NCBI GenBank assembly: GCA_964017045.1 | Contig: OZ024811.1 | Coordinates: 8,767,674 to 8,831,673 of the forward strand | DNA from: Omphiscola glabra | Taxonomy: Eukaryota; Mollusca; Gastropoda; Lymnaeidae | Length of the DNA: 64,000 bases | Direction: 5' to 3' | Part shown: piece after piece, positions 22,603 through 33,406 of the stretch | How positions within the stretch are numbered: position 1 is the stretch's first letter | How the letters are laid out: each line of letters begins with the position of its first letter | Notes under the pieces: generated by a model | Told to the model about the DNA's origin: nothing | The model's database searches: none | Seen by the model: only the letters and a program-made list of their open reading frames with translations | Program-made: the position numbers and the translations under genes

Positions 22603-23221
22603 TGTTATGCAGGTGAAGTGTTTTGAGTTAAAGCACGCCTTCCTCGCTTTCCACGTGCATGACATCTCGAAGTCTCGAGGCCACGTTTTGGAGTGTGGCT
22701 AACGAAATTAAACCTTGTTTACAACAACACTTATTATCGTCCGTTCCAGTCAGGAAAATTGTCGAATAGTCAAGAGGATGCGGGAAGCAGTAAGACTGCG
22801 TATTCTTTTCGAGAAATATCATTTGAAGTAGACTATAAAAGGGCTAAAAATTGAATGGAGAGTGATAGAGATCCCTTTATCACGAGACGTGTGGCGTGTG
22901 TCATTAATGTACTAGACAGTGCTTTGTTGTGTGTAGATTTTCTTTCATTGTGCAAATTATGCTCATTGTATTTTTTATTAACACAGTACCAGTACCAGCC
23001 AAATGGTAAGTTAATAATTTTAATAATATTTTCTTGCTTTTGTAATTCATTGATATTGACACATTAAAAATTTATTAATTGTAATTAACTCTGGCTTTGA
23101 GTATCGTATTATTTGTTATTGTATTTAAACATTGGTATCATCCTTTGTTATGAACTGTTTTTGGAACGAGCCATATACTTAAATAAGAGAAAAAATTATC
23201 CATTAATAACAGTCCGTAATA
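22603..23221 (+). mobile_element. Solo LTR-like element, copy 2, inserted in the minisatellite
   Basis: Starts TGTTATGCAGG, ends CAGTCCGTAATA, flanked by CTGTA (22598-22602 and 23222-23226). It is collinear with 905-1503 over its whole length (CCACGTGCATGACAT, AGTAAGACTGCGTATTC, TATAAAAG, GTACCAGTACCAGC, ACAGTCCGTAAT). No internal coding region is present. Confidence 0.65.
22834..22841 (+). promoter_or_regulatory. TATA box of LTR-like copy 2
   Basis: TATAAAAG is conserved in place with copy 1, about 230 bp into the element. Confidence 0.45.
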
Positions 23222-23338
23222 CTGTATTTGTGATCTCACACTTTATTTGTAATTTAACTATGTATTTGTGATCTCACACTGTATTTGTGATCTCACACTG
23301 CATTTGTGATCTCACACTGTATTTGTGATCTCTCAATG
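23222..23338. repeat. 19-bp minisatellite, right half
   Basis: The same GTATTTGTGATCTCACACT units as at 22130-22602 resume exactly at the LTR boundary. Confidence 0.85.
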
Positions 23339-24139
23339 GCTTTTTAAAAATATTAAGTAATGAATAATAAATTAAATAATACATAATTGAAATGTTTTAG
23401 AAAAATCTTCCCTGTTATGTTTGAATTTCAGTTCTCCATTATATGTTTTAAAAAATTACTTACTGCGTTTCCTTAAAAATTTCTTCTTCTTGAAACCTAT
23501 CGTTAGTTTTCATTCAGTGAACAATTCAATTTTTGATTATTAAAAATTATGTATATATTACTTACAGGGGGGGGGGGGCATAAGAATTTTAGAAAGGATC
23601 AGATGAGGTACAAAAAGAGTTGGGAAACACTGATCTATAGGTTTTCAAATGCCGCTTCATGTCAAATTCTGAAAAGTTCAAAGTGAAATCGCAATGTTAT
23701 AATGATTTTTTAAAATGGAAACTTCGCAGCGCCCCTGGAAGGTAGTAACGGCTTCCTAGGGTACAGCAACGCACAGTTTATGAACCTCTGCCCTAAAGTA
23801 CAGTTATGGGTTGCGGGAGGATGGCTAACTCTCTTATTAAAGACTGAAATGAGAGCGGTGGTGGATTTGCAGACTTCTCAAGAAGTCATCCCTTAGGCAA
23901 GCTGGGGACTGCGCATGTCTGCACGTACATATCTTAAAATAGTTCATGGAATTGACGTAATTTGATTTGGGGTAAAGGGGGACAATCTAATCGATACGTT
24001 TCTTATTAATCTTTTTTTAACATAAAAAAACTCGTGCATACATATAATTGATAAAAAACAACTTTGAGAATTCATCGAAGCTTCAATTTGAACAAATTTA
24101 ATGAATGATTAACAGGGACATCTTAACATGGGGTATAAA

Positions 24140-24905
24140 TATAAGTGTCATCACAGTGACAGTATAACATAGGATATGTAAATCAATACATCTGTGACAG
24201 TTTAAGCAATTTGACAAACTTAACTAGGTATATGACATCAAAGACAACAAGACAGTGGTCTGGTCCAGACTAACTAACCTAATTATATGACAGCCAGACA
24301 ACTAGACTAACTTACCTAGGTGTGTGATAGTCAAGACAACAAGTTAAACCTAGGTATATGACTGCCAAGATGTCTACACTAACTTTACTAGGTATATGGC
24401 AGTCAACACAACTAGACTAACCTAGATTTATGACAGCCAAGACAACTAGTGTAACTCACCTAGGTATATGAGAGCTAGAACAACTAGTGTAACCTAGGTA
24501 TATGACAGCCAAGACAACCAGACTAATTCACCTTGGTATTTGACAGGCAAGACAATTAGACGAACATAGGTATATAACAGCTAAGATAACTAGGCTAACT
24601 AACCTAGGTATATGACTGCCGAGACAACTAGACTAACCTACGCATATGAGTCAACTTGTGTATATGATAACTTGTGTATATGATATCCAAGACAAGTCTA
24701 ATTTACCTAGGTAACCACTAGGTATATGAGAGCTAGAACAACTAGACTAACCTAGTCGGCTATATGACAGAAAAGACGACTAGACTAATCTAGGTATATG
24801 AAAGCCTAGACAACTAGACCAAACTTAGGCATATGGCAGCTAGACTAACTAACATAGGCATATGAAAGTCAAGACAATTAGACTAACTTTCCTAATTATA
24901 TGACA
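24140..24905. repeat. Degenerate 34-bp repeat, about 22 copies
   Basis: AACTAGACTAACCTAGGTAT followed by ATGACAGCCAAGAC recurs with many substitutions and indels. Confidence 0.85.
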
Positions 24906-26372
24906 GCTAAAAATGACGGTAGTCCCTCCCCGAAAGTCACTCCCAACCAAGTAGAGGAAAAAATGTTTACAAAAAGAAACGAAAATATATTTATTAACAA
25001 ACGAAATTCGCACTGTTGCTTTTTGTGGATTTTTTTGTTGGGGTGGAGGGGTGGGGTGGGGGGTGTATATAATGTAAGGTTGATATTCTAATCTTGGCTT
25101 CAAAATAATACATACGTTTCAATATAATTAATTACAATTATGAAAGAAAGGTATTTTATTTAATTTTAAACGTATTCTTGGTATTTCTTTCTGTTTATCG
25201 TATTCTAAAAAATGGCGATACGAGAATTAAAGCCATTGCCAATGCTCTTTTGTAGAAAATTGAAAAAGTTGTATTTTGTGTTAGGGGCCATCCATAAATG
25301 ACGTCATGCAATTTTGGCCGATTTTTGACCCCCCCTGCCCCCATCGTCACAAATCGTCACAAAATTTAGACCCCCCCCTAAAATATAACGTCACAAATAT
25401 CTACACCCCCCCCCCCCCTTTTCTATAAAAAGTCACTTTGTCCACTATTGTCCTTTACAAACCCTTTAGAGAGTCACCTCCCGTGGATATCAAATTACAG
25501 CACCTGTGGAAAAACCCACAACACTTCACTAGAACAGTGGTTCTTATCCGGTGGTAAAAGTACCTCCCCAGCACTGAGGTGTGGTCGACCAGAAAAGTGC
25601 ATTCAGTGGCGTAGCTAGAGGGGTGCAGACCGCACGGGGGTGAAACCATCTCAAGGGGTGACATCAAATTGAAAAATTGCGTATTTCCAGAGCACACACT
25701 GCTCTGTCTAACCGAAATCCACAAAAGGATTACAGATGACGCGTACATTTTCCACCCATGTAACCAATAAAAATGCGTTTTTAATTAAAAGTTCAAAGTT
25801 GATGCGTCAGCAATTAGGTTACCTTATTATTAAGTCAGAAACACGTCGTTTTGACCATGTTTCAACGCCCAATGGAGTGTTCGTTAACTTTTGTAAGTGA
25901 CATTAATCTATACCGGTATTCATCTAAATTCTGTGAAATAAAACTATCCTTTGATAACAATGAGTGATTCTAAGTACATGTCACAGTTCTTAAATACAAT
26001 TACCTCAAGGCCTTCAATTAATTTTTTTGTTCTTGTATTTGTTATACTGTGGACTAAGTTTAACAAGAAGAATTACATCGTGGAAAGGGTGTGTGTGTGT
26101 GTGGGGGGGGTGACACTATGAGCTTAGGGGCCATCCATAAATGACGTCACGCAAATTTTTCCGATTTTTGACCCCCCCCTCCCCCCATCGTCACAAATCG
26201 TCACAAAAAGTTAGACCCCCCCCCCCTAAAATATAACGTCACAAATCTCTACACCCCCCCCCCCCCTATAAAAAAAAAACTGTGTCCACTACTATCCTTT
26301 ACAAGCCCTTAAGAAAGTCACCTCCCGTGGATATCAAATTACTGCACCTGAGTCAGAAACACTTCACTAGAA

Positions 26373-27255
26373 CAGTGGTTCTTATCCATTGGTAATAGTA
26401 CCTCCCCAGCCCTGAGGTGCGGAAGACTAGAAAAGTGCATTCAGTGGCGTAGCCAGAGGGGTGCGGACCGCACAGGGGTGACACCATCTCAAAGGGGATG
26501 ACATCAAATTGAAAGATTGCGTATTTACAGAGCACACAATGCTCGGTCTAACCGAAATTCATAAAAGGATAACAGATGGCACGTACATTTTCCACCCATG
26601 TAACCAAACAAGATTCGTTTTTTATTAAAATTTCAAAGGTTATGCGTCAGCAGTTAGGTTACCTTATTATTAGGTCAGAAACACCCCGTTTTGACCATGT
26701 TTCAACGCCGAATGAAGTGTTTGGTAACTTTTTTATGTGACAGGAAGCTATAATTATCTAAAATCTGAGAAGTAAAACTATCCTTTGATAACATTCTAAT
26801 AACAATAAGCAATTCTAAGTACATGTCACAGTTCTTAAATACATTTACCCCCTGACGTTCAATACTGTGGACTAAGTTTAACAAGAAGAATTACATCGTG
26901 GAAGTCGAGGGTGGAGGGTTGACACCACTAGCTTACTGGACCGGGTGACACCAACCCTGGCTACGCCACTGATTGTAATTGCTGCCATTGCTAGCTGTTG
27001 CAGCTTTTTTTTTAAAAATAGTTTGTCTCCATTTTGATTAGCAGCAGTAACTGTCTTTCTTGTGAATTTTGTTGGCGCATTGCTTTTATTTGTAATTTTT
27101 TTCCCTTGCTTATAAAGTTAATGAAAGAAATAAAACTGCGATGAATAAATTGTTGAGTTATTTTTAATATTATTACAATATAATTTATATGTTTGGGGGG
27201 GGGTGTTTAAAACGGAGTGGGCCAGCAGGGCTGCAAAAAATGTTAAGAATCCCTG
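26373..27255. mobile_element. hAT-like element nested in Harbinger-like element 2
   Basis: It begins CAGTGGTTCTTATCC and ends GTTAAGAATCCCTG. Flanks CACTAGAA and CTCTAGAG match at 6 of 8 positions. It occupies the same place as in element 1, so the insertion predates their separation. Confidence 0.55.
26442..26971. mobile_element. Inner CAGTGGCGTAGC element, third nesting level
   Basis: CAGTGGCGTAGCCAG at 26442 and CTGGCTACGCCACTG ending at 26971 are perfect 15-bp inverted ends. It lies inside the hAT-like element. The counterpart in element 1 starts at 25614 and ends at 27768. A 181-bp relative is at 31488-31668. Target duplications are weak. Confidence 0.6.
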
Positions 27256-28520
27256 CTCTAGAGCATGTACTAAGATACCCCCCGGCCCCTGCCCTAGAGC
27301 ATTTACCACCACCCACCCACCCCAAGGTCAGCCATTGTATTCTTTCAATTCCACTTCCTCTGGATGACTCCTGTGTCCACATTTAGCCATAAATTCTCAC
27401 AACTGGCATTGCAACCACACCCCCAGTTCCCTCCTCCATGGTGTCTTGTAACCTGATCTGAGCCGTTATTGGGACCTCACATACCTGAACTGATTCTCTC
27501 AGTCTCAGTGATAGTAGTTTAAAAATAAAATAATGATTTTTGTATAAAAGAATATGTTAAAAATGTCAATAATTTAGGGTTATTAAGTGCAATTCTTTAC
27601 TACAATATTCTACTTTTCATGTGACGTCACATTGCTTGAGAGTCCCCCCCTCCCCCTCGTCACACATCGTCACAAAAATCTGAACCCCCTCCCCCCCCTA
27701 GACGCGTGACGTCATTTATGGATCGCCCCTTACCGGACCGTGTGACACCAACCCTAGCTACGCCACTGGTTGTAATTGCTGCAATTGCTAACTGTTGCTG
27801 CTTTCTTTTGAATCAGTTTGTGTGAATTTTGATTACAGCAGTAAATGTTTTTCTGGTGAATTTTGTCGGCGCATTTGCATTGCTATTAATGGTAATTTTT
27901 TCCATTGTCTATAAAGTTAATTAAAGAAATAAAACTAAGATAACTAAATTGTTTAATTATTGTTAATTTTATTACAATATAACTTATACGTTGGGGTGTG
28001 TGTTTAAAGCGGAGTGGGCCTGTAGCCCTGTAAAAAATGTTAAGAATCCCTGCCCTAGAGCATTTACTAAGATACCACCACCTCTCTCCCCCACCCTGTC
28101 ACGGTCAAACATTTGTTATCCTTCCACCCCACTTCCTGTGGTTGCCGTGGAATGCGAATTCTAGGACTCCAGTGTCCGTCTTTAGCCATAAATTCTCACA
28201 GATGTCATTGCAACTTCACCCAGAGTTTCCTCCTATTTGGCGTCTTGTAATATGATCTGAGTCTGCTTGGACCTCGCATACCTGCACTGATTCTCTCAGT
28301 GATAGCAGTTTAAAAATAAAATGATGGTTGTTGTATACATGAATATGTTAAAATGTCTGTAATTTAGCGTTATTAAGTGCATTTATTTACTACAATATTC
28401 TACTTTTCATGTGACGTCACATTGCTTGAGGGTCCCCCCTCCCCCTCGCCACACATCGTCACAAAAATCGGACTCCCCCTCCCCCCCTAGACGCGTGACG
28501 TCATTTATGGATGGCCCCTT

Positions 28521-28685
28521 ATGGAACATTTTGGTCTAGTGTGCATCGTTATTTTAACAAGTCACAAAAACTATTGATAAATTATAATTTTTATTGAGTA
28601 CTTTTGCAACTTTCATAGTTCACCTGCAAGTTTTAAAAACCAAATTATAGATTTGCTGAACAGGTTCCGTTTATTTATTAAAATA
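28521..28685. other. Unassigned spacer between element families
   Basis: Short AT-rich segment with no recognised feature. Confidence 0.3.
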
Positions 28686-29887
28686 CTAGCCGATATACCC
28701 GGCGTGGCCCGGGATTGCATTAGGACCCCGATCCCGGTGGCCTACAGATCCCGTTAGGATACTGTTCTCTGTAGGATCCCGTTCCATCTAACGACCCTGC
28801 TTTCTAATGTTATCCCATTTCCCGATAAAATATATTGAATAATGCCATAGATATAGCATTTTCAGAATATCGAACTTTCTGGAAAATTCTAGATTGGATA
28901 TATGATATGATTAGTAAAAAAATAATTTCGGGGCCACCGGCCCCAAACGGAATGTCATAAAAAGTTCTTAACCCCTTAAGAGTTCCTTTCGGATAATGAT
29001 GGATATATGTGCCTAATTTGACCAAAATCCATCCATTAGTGTAGGAGTATTAAGCCTATTGAACTTTAGAACTTTCTGGAAGATTCTAGATTAAATGTAA
29101 TATCCTCCTCGAAATGTGTCAAAAATATATTTTCTAAGTAACTATTCTTCGAATACGAAAATTTATTCAACTAAATGCATTTCTCTGACTGTAGTACATT
29201 TAAGTTGAAAGAGGGGCCCCGGGGGCCCATTCTATAATTTTACCGAATTAGTTTTGCCTGAGATGGGGCCCTCTAAAAATCATTCAGGTAAGTTATGACG
29301 TTAAAAATTTAAATTTGTCCCATTAAAATCTATTGAATAATGCCATAGATATAGCGTTTTAAAGTTATCGAACTTTCTGGAAAATTCTAGATTGGATATT
29401 ATTTGTTTTAAATCCACCGATATTTCAATACGGACAATGAAATGTATTGCTACCAAGTTAGGCATAAATCCATGAATTCACATAGAACCTATAGTGTCGT
29501 CTAAGCATATCGATATTTATATAGCTTATATAAGAAAAAATGAAATGGGGCCCCCGGCCCCAGAGGAATGGATATTATGAGTTCGGTACCCTTCGGTGTT
29601 TGAGTATGGATAATCAAGTGTATGTGAACTAAGTTTGGTCAAGATCCATCCATTCATGTAAGAGTATTAAGCCTCTTTATATTTATATAGCTCATATAAG
29701 AAAAAAACGAATTCAGGGCCCCCGGCCCCACACGAAATGTTATTAAAAGTTCTCAACCCCGTAAGAGTTCTTTCTGGATAATGATGGATATATGTGCCAA
29801 GTTTGGTCAAGATCCATCAATCCGTTTAAAAGCCTTTGTGGAACAGACAAACCCACAGACAAACAAATTTTCACTTTTATATATATA
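28686..29887 (-). mobile_element. Helitron-like non-autonomous element, copy 1
   Basis: Read on the minus strand, its 3' end has a GC hairpin (CCCGG-loop-CCGGG, 28698-28713) followed about 8 nt later by CTAG and a flanking T, the classic Helitron 3' terminus. The body has repeated blocks of GGGCCnCCGGCCCC next to sequence like AAGTTTGGTCAAGATCCATC and carries no protein. The opposite end is TATATATAAAAGTGAAAATT on the minus strand and directly abuts copy 2. Confidence 0.6.
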
Positions 29888-31476
29888 CTAGCGGATGTAC
29901 CCGGCAAATTTGCCGGGATAGCATTCGGAACGAAGGAACTTCAACAGTCTTCAGCCTTATAATTATTCCGATCCCGGTGGGCTCCCTATCCCGCTCCCGT
30001 TAGTATACCGTTTCCCGGTGGGATTTTGATCCCTCTGGATACCAATTCCGGTATGATCCCAATCCCGTCGGTATTCCGATCCCGGTGGTATCTCGATGCC
30101 AGTGGCATAACGATAGCTGTCGGATCCCGATACCGGTGGGTTACCGGTCTAAGCCTATTGATATTTATACATAGCTTATATAAGGAAAAATTAAATGGGG
30201 CCACCGGCCCCAGAGAAATGGATATTATAAGTTCAGTACACTTCGGTATTTGCATATGGATAATAAAGTGTATGTGTACTAAGTTTGTTTAAGATCTATC
30301 TATTCATGTAGGAGTATTTGTTGGTCATTTTATTTATATAGCTTATATAGGAAAAAACTACATTTTGGGCCCCCGGCCCCAAACCGAATGTCATAAAAAG
30401 TCCATAACCCTTTAATAGATCTTTCCGGATAATGATGGATATATGTGCCAAATTTCGTCAAGATCCATCCATTATTCTATGAGATTTAAGTCTATTGACC
30501 TATAGAACTTTCTGGAACATTCTAGATTAAATGTATTATCCTCCTCGAACTGTATAAAAACTGTCTTTTCTGAGTAATTATTCTTCGAATACGAAAAGTT
30601 ATTCAACTAAATGCATTTCTATAACTATAGTACATATATGTTAAAAGAGGGGGGCCCCGGGGCCCATTCCATAATTGTACCAAACATTATAACAGATGGG
30701 GCCCAATAAAAATCATTCAGCTAAGTTATGACGCTAAATCTTTTAATTTGTCCCAATAAAATCTATTGAATAATGCCATAGATATAGCGTTTTAAAGTTA
30801 TCGAACTTTCTGGAAAATTCTAGATTGGATATTATTAGTTTTACATCCAACAATATTTCAGTACGGACAGTGAAGTGTATTGCTACCACGCTTGGACTAT
30901 ATCCATCAACTCACATAGAAACTATAGTGTTGTCTAAGCCTATTGATATTTATATAGCTCATATAAGAAAAAATGAAACGGGGCCCCCGGCCCCAGAGGA
31001 ATGGATATTATGAGTTCAGTACCCTTCGGTACATAAATATGGATAATCAAGTGTACTTGTACTAAGTTTAGTCAAGATCCATCTATTCATATAGGAGAAT
31101 TATATCTATTGATATTTATATAGCTTATATAAGGAAAAATGAAATGGGGCCCCAGAGGAATGGATATTATGAGTTCAGTACCCTTTAGTATTTGAGTATG
31201 GATAATCAAGTAAATGTGTACTAAGTTTGGTCAAGATCCATCCATTCATGTAGGAGTATTAAGCCTATTGATATTTATATAGCTCATATAAGAAAAAAAC
31301 GAATTCGGGGCCCCCGGCCCCACACGAAATGTTATTAAAAGTTCTCAACCCCGTAAGAGTTCCTTCTGGATAACGATGGATATATGTGCCAAGTTTGGTC
31401 AAGATCCATCAATCCGTGTAAAAGCCTTTGTGGAACAGACAAACAAACAAATTTTCACTTTTATATATATATATGA
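29888..31476 (-). mobile_element. Helitron-like non-autonomous element, copy 2
   Basis: The minus-strand 3' terminus has an 18-bp perfect palindrome CCCGGCAAATTTGCCGGG (29900-29917), a short spacer and CTAG, followed by T. The minus-strand 5' end appears as A then TCATATATATATATAAAAG (31476 downward), matching the A^TC...CTAG^T rule. It shares tail sequence (AGCCTTTGTGGAACAGACAA) with copy 1, and its GGGCCCCCGG blocks are amplified, making it longer. Confidence 0.6.
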
Positions 31477-31487
31477 TATATGATATA

Positions 31488-31668
31488 CAGTGGCGTAGCT
31501 AGAGTGTTTGGCGCCCGGGGGACAAGATTCATTTTAAAGCGCCCCCTTTTCCTTTTTTCAACTCTCAAACCCATTATTTTCATCAATAAAATAATACCAA
31601 GGCACATTTTGGTGCCCCTAACTAGCTGGCGCTCGGGTACATCTGTACCCCCCTACGCTACGCCTCTG
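31488..31668. mobile_element. 181-bp MITE with CAGTGGCGTAGC ends
   Basis: CAGTGGCGTAGCTAG at the left and GCTACGCCTCTG at the right are inverted. The flanks are similar AT-rich octamers (ATGATATA and AATATATA). It is related to the inner element at 26442-26971. Confidence 0.55.
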
Positions 31669-33020
31669 AATATATATACAGAAACAAATTAATCTTACTT
31701 TTTCTTCTTCAGTCCGCTTCTATTATATTATTTAATTAGCTGAATACCTTTACTTTAGTTCACCGGGAATTTTCTTTTCTTACTAAGGATATAATGTCGT
31801 TAACAATGATACACAATATACCTTTATATGGCGGTCCAAGTTCTTGAGAATCCTTAATGTTTTTATTTGTTATTAAGATTTAGCAGATTGAATTGAATTG
31901 AATTTATAATAGCTTTTTTTTGTGGAATACTTGTTGCGACCCAGTCTCACATGCACTTTTCCTCTTGCGGCCAACGGATAATACGAGTTTGAGACCCCTG
32001 GTTTATGACTTCAGGGCGTTTCGCATGGACACCAGCGTCATCATTAACACATTCCTAATAATGATTTGTACTTTTAAAATAGAGTAATGGATATTTGATA
32101 TATATAAACTTGTATAACAGTATTTACTATATAACTTGTATAACAGTATTTACTATTTTAACGATTGTGTGTTCAAATGCAAATAGCAAATGCAGAAGTG
32201 TTTGACGGTAATAATGTTAGAATGATCTAATACTTTTTGTTAATTTAAAAAAAGAACAATTATTCATTTTAAAAAAGTTTTTTTGTTGTTTTTTTTTGTA
32301 GTGGAATGTGGGGCTTGGTTACTGATTGCAAGAGGCCCCGGGTTAGCTAAATCAAAATCGGGCCCAGATTAAGAATTTAAAACATGGAAAAAAGAAATAA
32401 AGTTACTTATTTCATTGTACATAGTTCAATTGAATCCGTTGAATTCATTTTGCCCTTTCCGTGCTGATATTGACAAAATGGTTTGTTGAGATTGAGAAAA
32501 GTAAATACAAAAGAAAAATAATTGGGAGTAAAAGGAGAGGGCGTTTCCCATTATTTCTTAATACATGAATTATGTGCTGAGAATAATGTAAAGATAAAAC
32601 AATTAATGGTCCGGGGTCACGTGACATTGTCCAAGATGGCGGTGTGAAATCGGGAGAGGTGAAAGAACTTTAGTGAAATGAATTGTTTAATTATCTAGAG
32701 CATATGCAAAATGAGCATGACTAAAAAAAAATATACAATATTTCTCTAACTCTGAATCGTTAGCTGTCATATATATTTATACCATATTTAGAATTATATA
32801 AGCTAGCTTTACATAAACTAAGGGCACTGACTAAGTCAAATGCTCTATAAACAAAAAAGGGCTGATTCTTAGTTATGGCTGATAATTTACCCTCGTAAAC
32901 TTAAACTTACTAAAGACTAGATTCTTATAGCTACTAGGCATAAGCGTCATTTATTAAGTGATTTAATCAAAATAAATTTTTAGACCTAACTAATAAAAAA
33001 TTTGAGGATAAGAAATACGA
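31669..33020. other. Intergenic DNA with element remnants
   Basis: Contains a hAT-like right end (GAGTTTGAGACCCCTG, about 31985-32000) whose partner was not found, a 27-bp doubled block with CTTGTATAACAGTATTTACT (32104-32155), and the promoter-like motifs described separately at 32616-32642. No coding exon recognised. Confidence 0.35.
32616..32642 (+). promoter_or_regulatory. CLEAR-type E-box plus YY1-like motif cluster
   Basis: A perfect palindrome GTCACGTGAC (32616-32625) is followed six bases later by CAAGATGGCGG (32632-32642). The first equals the TFEB/MiT CLEAR consensus, and the second equals the YY1 initiator-type element common just downstream of vertebrate transcription starts. The local GC rise in AT-rich DNA supports a promoter, but no gene could be attached to it. 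Confidence 0.35.
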
Positions 33021-33023
33021 AGT

Positions 33024-33115
33024 GATTATTCGCACAGCTCTGCGGATAACGTTCGCCGTTATTAGAAGATTTTGGTCTGCCGATAACGCTCGCCGTTATT
33101 TGAAGATTTCGGTCT
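33024..33115. repeat. Hairpin-forming 37-bp repeat, left block
   Basis: CGCACAGCTCTGCGGATAACG is followed by two units of GGTCTGCCGATAACGCTCG with CCGTTATT, in which ATAACG pairs with CGTTAT. The same module, better preserved, recurs at 34350-34487. Confidence 0.6.
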
Positions 33116-33325
33116 GCCAAACTATCTATTCTTTTTTACATTATTTCACTAATAAATGAATAAAAAAAAATTAAAAAAGAACGAATTTCCGTAAAACCAT
33201 GGACTTACGCCTGCGTACACAGTAGCGGTTTATCTAGCAAACCTTGGACCTATGCCTGCGTACACACGGCAAAAATGTACCATTTACCTGGTTTTAAGAT
33301 AAGACAGTTGGATGTGAACTTGTGT

Positions 33326-33406
33326 GGTCTTGTGGTAGAGTATGCGCTAAGCGATCTACATTATTTAATCATATACTAGATGGGGATCGAGTTTTACTTT
33401 TTTTTT
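33326..33406 (+). mobile_element. tRNA-like SINE head or tRNA relic
   Basis: A box A-like TGGTAGAGTATGC (33333-33345) and a box B-like GGATCGAGTTT (33384-33394) lie at tRNA-like spacing, followed by a T9 run (33398-33406) able to stop RNA polymerase III. The arms do not form a clean cloverleaf, so a functional tRNA is not called. Confidence 0.4.

Larger units (their letters stand above)
18712..23790 (+). mobile_element. hAT transposon (ZBED type), 5.1 kb, decayed and invaded
   Basis: The left end CAGAGGTTCTCAAACTTG and the right end (reverse complement CAGAGGTTCATAAACTGTG) form hAT-style terminal inverted repeats. The flanking octamers CCATATAG (18704-18711) and CCCTAAAG (23791-23798) match at 6 of 8 positions, as expected for an old 8-bp duplication. 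Inside is a broken transposase (19691-20305). Later insertions are a Penelope-like fragment, a LINE 3' end, and a minisatellite that itself carries a solo LTR. Confidence 0.75.
26127..27729. mobile_element. PIF/Harbinger-like element 2, inserted inside element 1
   Basis: It has the same inverted ends as element 1, flanked by TTA at 26124-26126 and 27730-27732. Its left part matches 25284-26126 and its right part matches 27733-28518. The uninterrupted sequence around 26936 in this copy (ACTAGCTTACTGGACCGGG) shows the empty-site version of the TTA that was hit in element 1. Confidence 0.75.
25535..28052. mobile_element. hAT-like element nested in Harbinger-like element 1
   Basis: CAGTGGTTCTTATCC at 25535 and an inverted end finishing TTAAGAATCCCTG at 28052 are hAT-type termini. 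The flanking octamers CACTAGAA and CCCTAGAG are similar. It is split by element 2, and the corresponding intact copy is 26373-27255. Confidence 0.5.
25284..28518. mobile_element. PIF/Harbinger-like non-autonomous element 1 (outer, interrupted)
   Basis: Ends are GGGGCCATCCATAAATGAC on the left and its near-perfect inverted copy at 28500-28518, with TTA on both sides (25281-25283, 28519-28521). A three-base TTA duplication and G-rich inverted ends fit PIF/Harbinger. The element is about 1.63 kb after subtracting element 2, which sits at a TTA inside it. No transposase was recognised, so it would depend on an enzyme encoded elsewhere. Confidence 0.7.

Noticed and set aside
32005..32045. Another hammerhead-like motif on the minus strand (ATGATGA...GAAAC)
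   Set aside because: The first core base is changed and the putative stem II is not complementary, and no Penelope sequence adjoins it.
33326..33406. Functional tRNA gene
   Set aside because: A- and B-box-like sequences exist, but acceptor and anticodon stems do not pair convincingly; kept only as a SINE-like relic.
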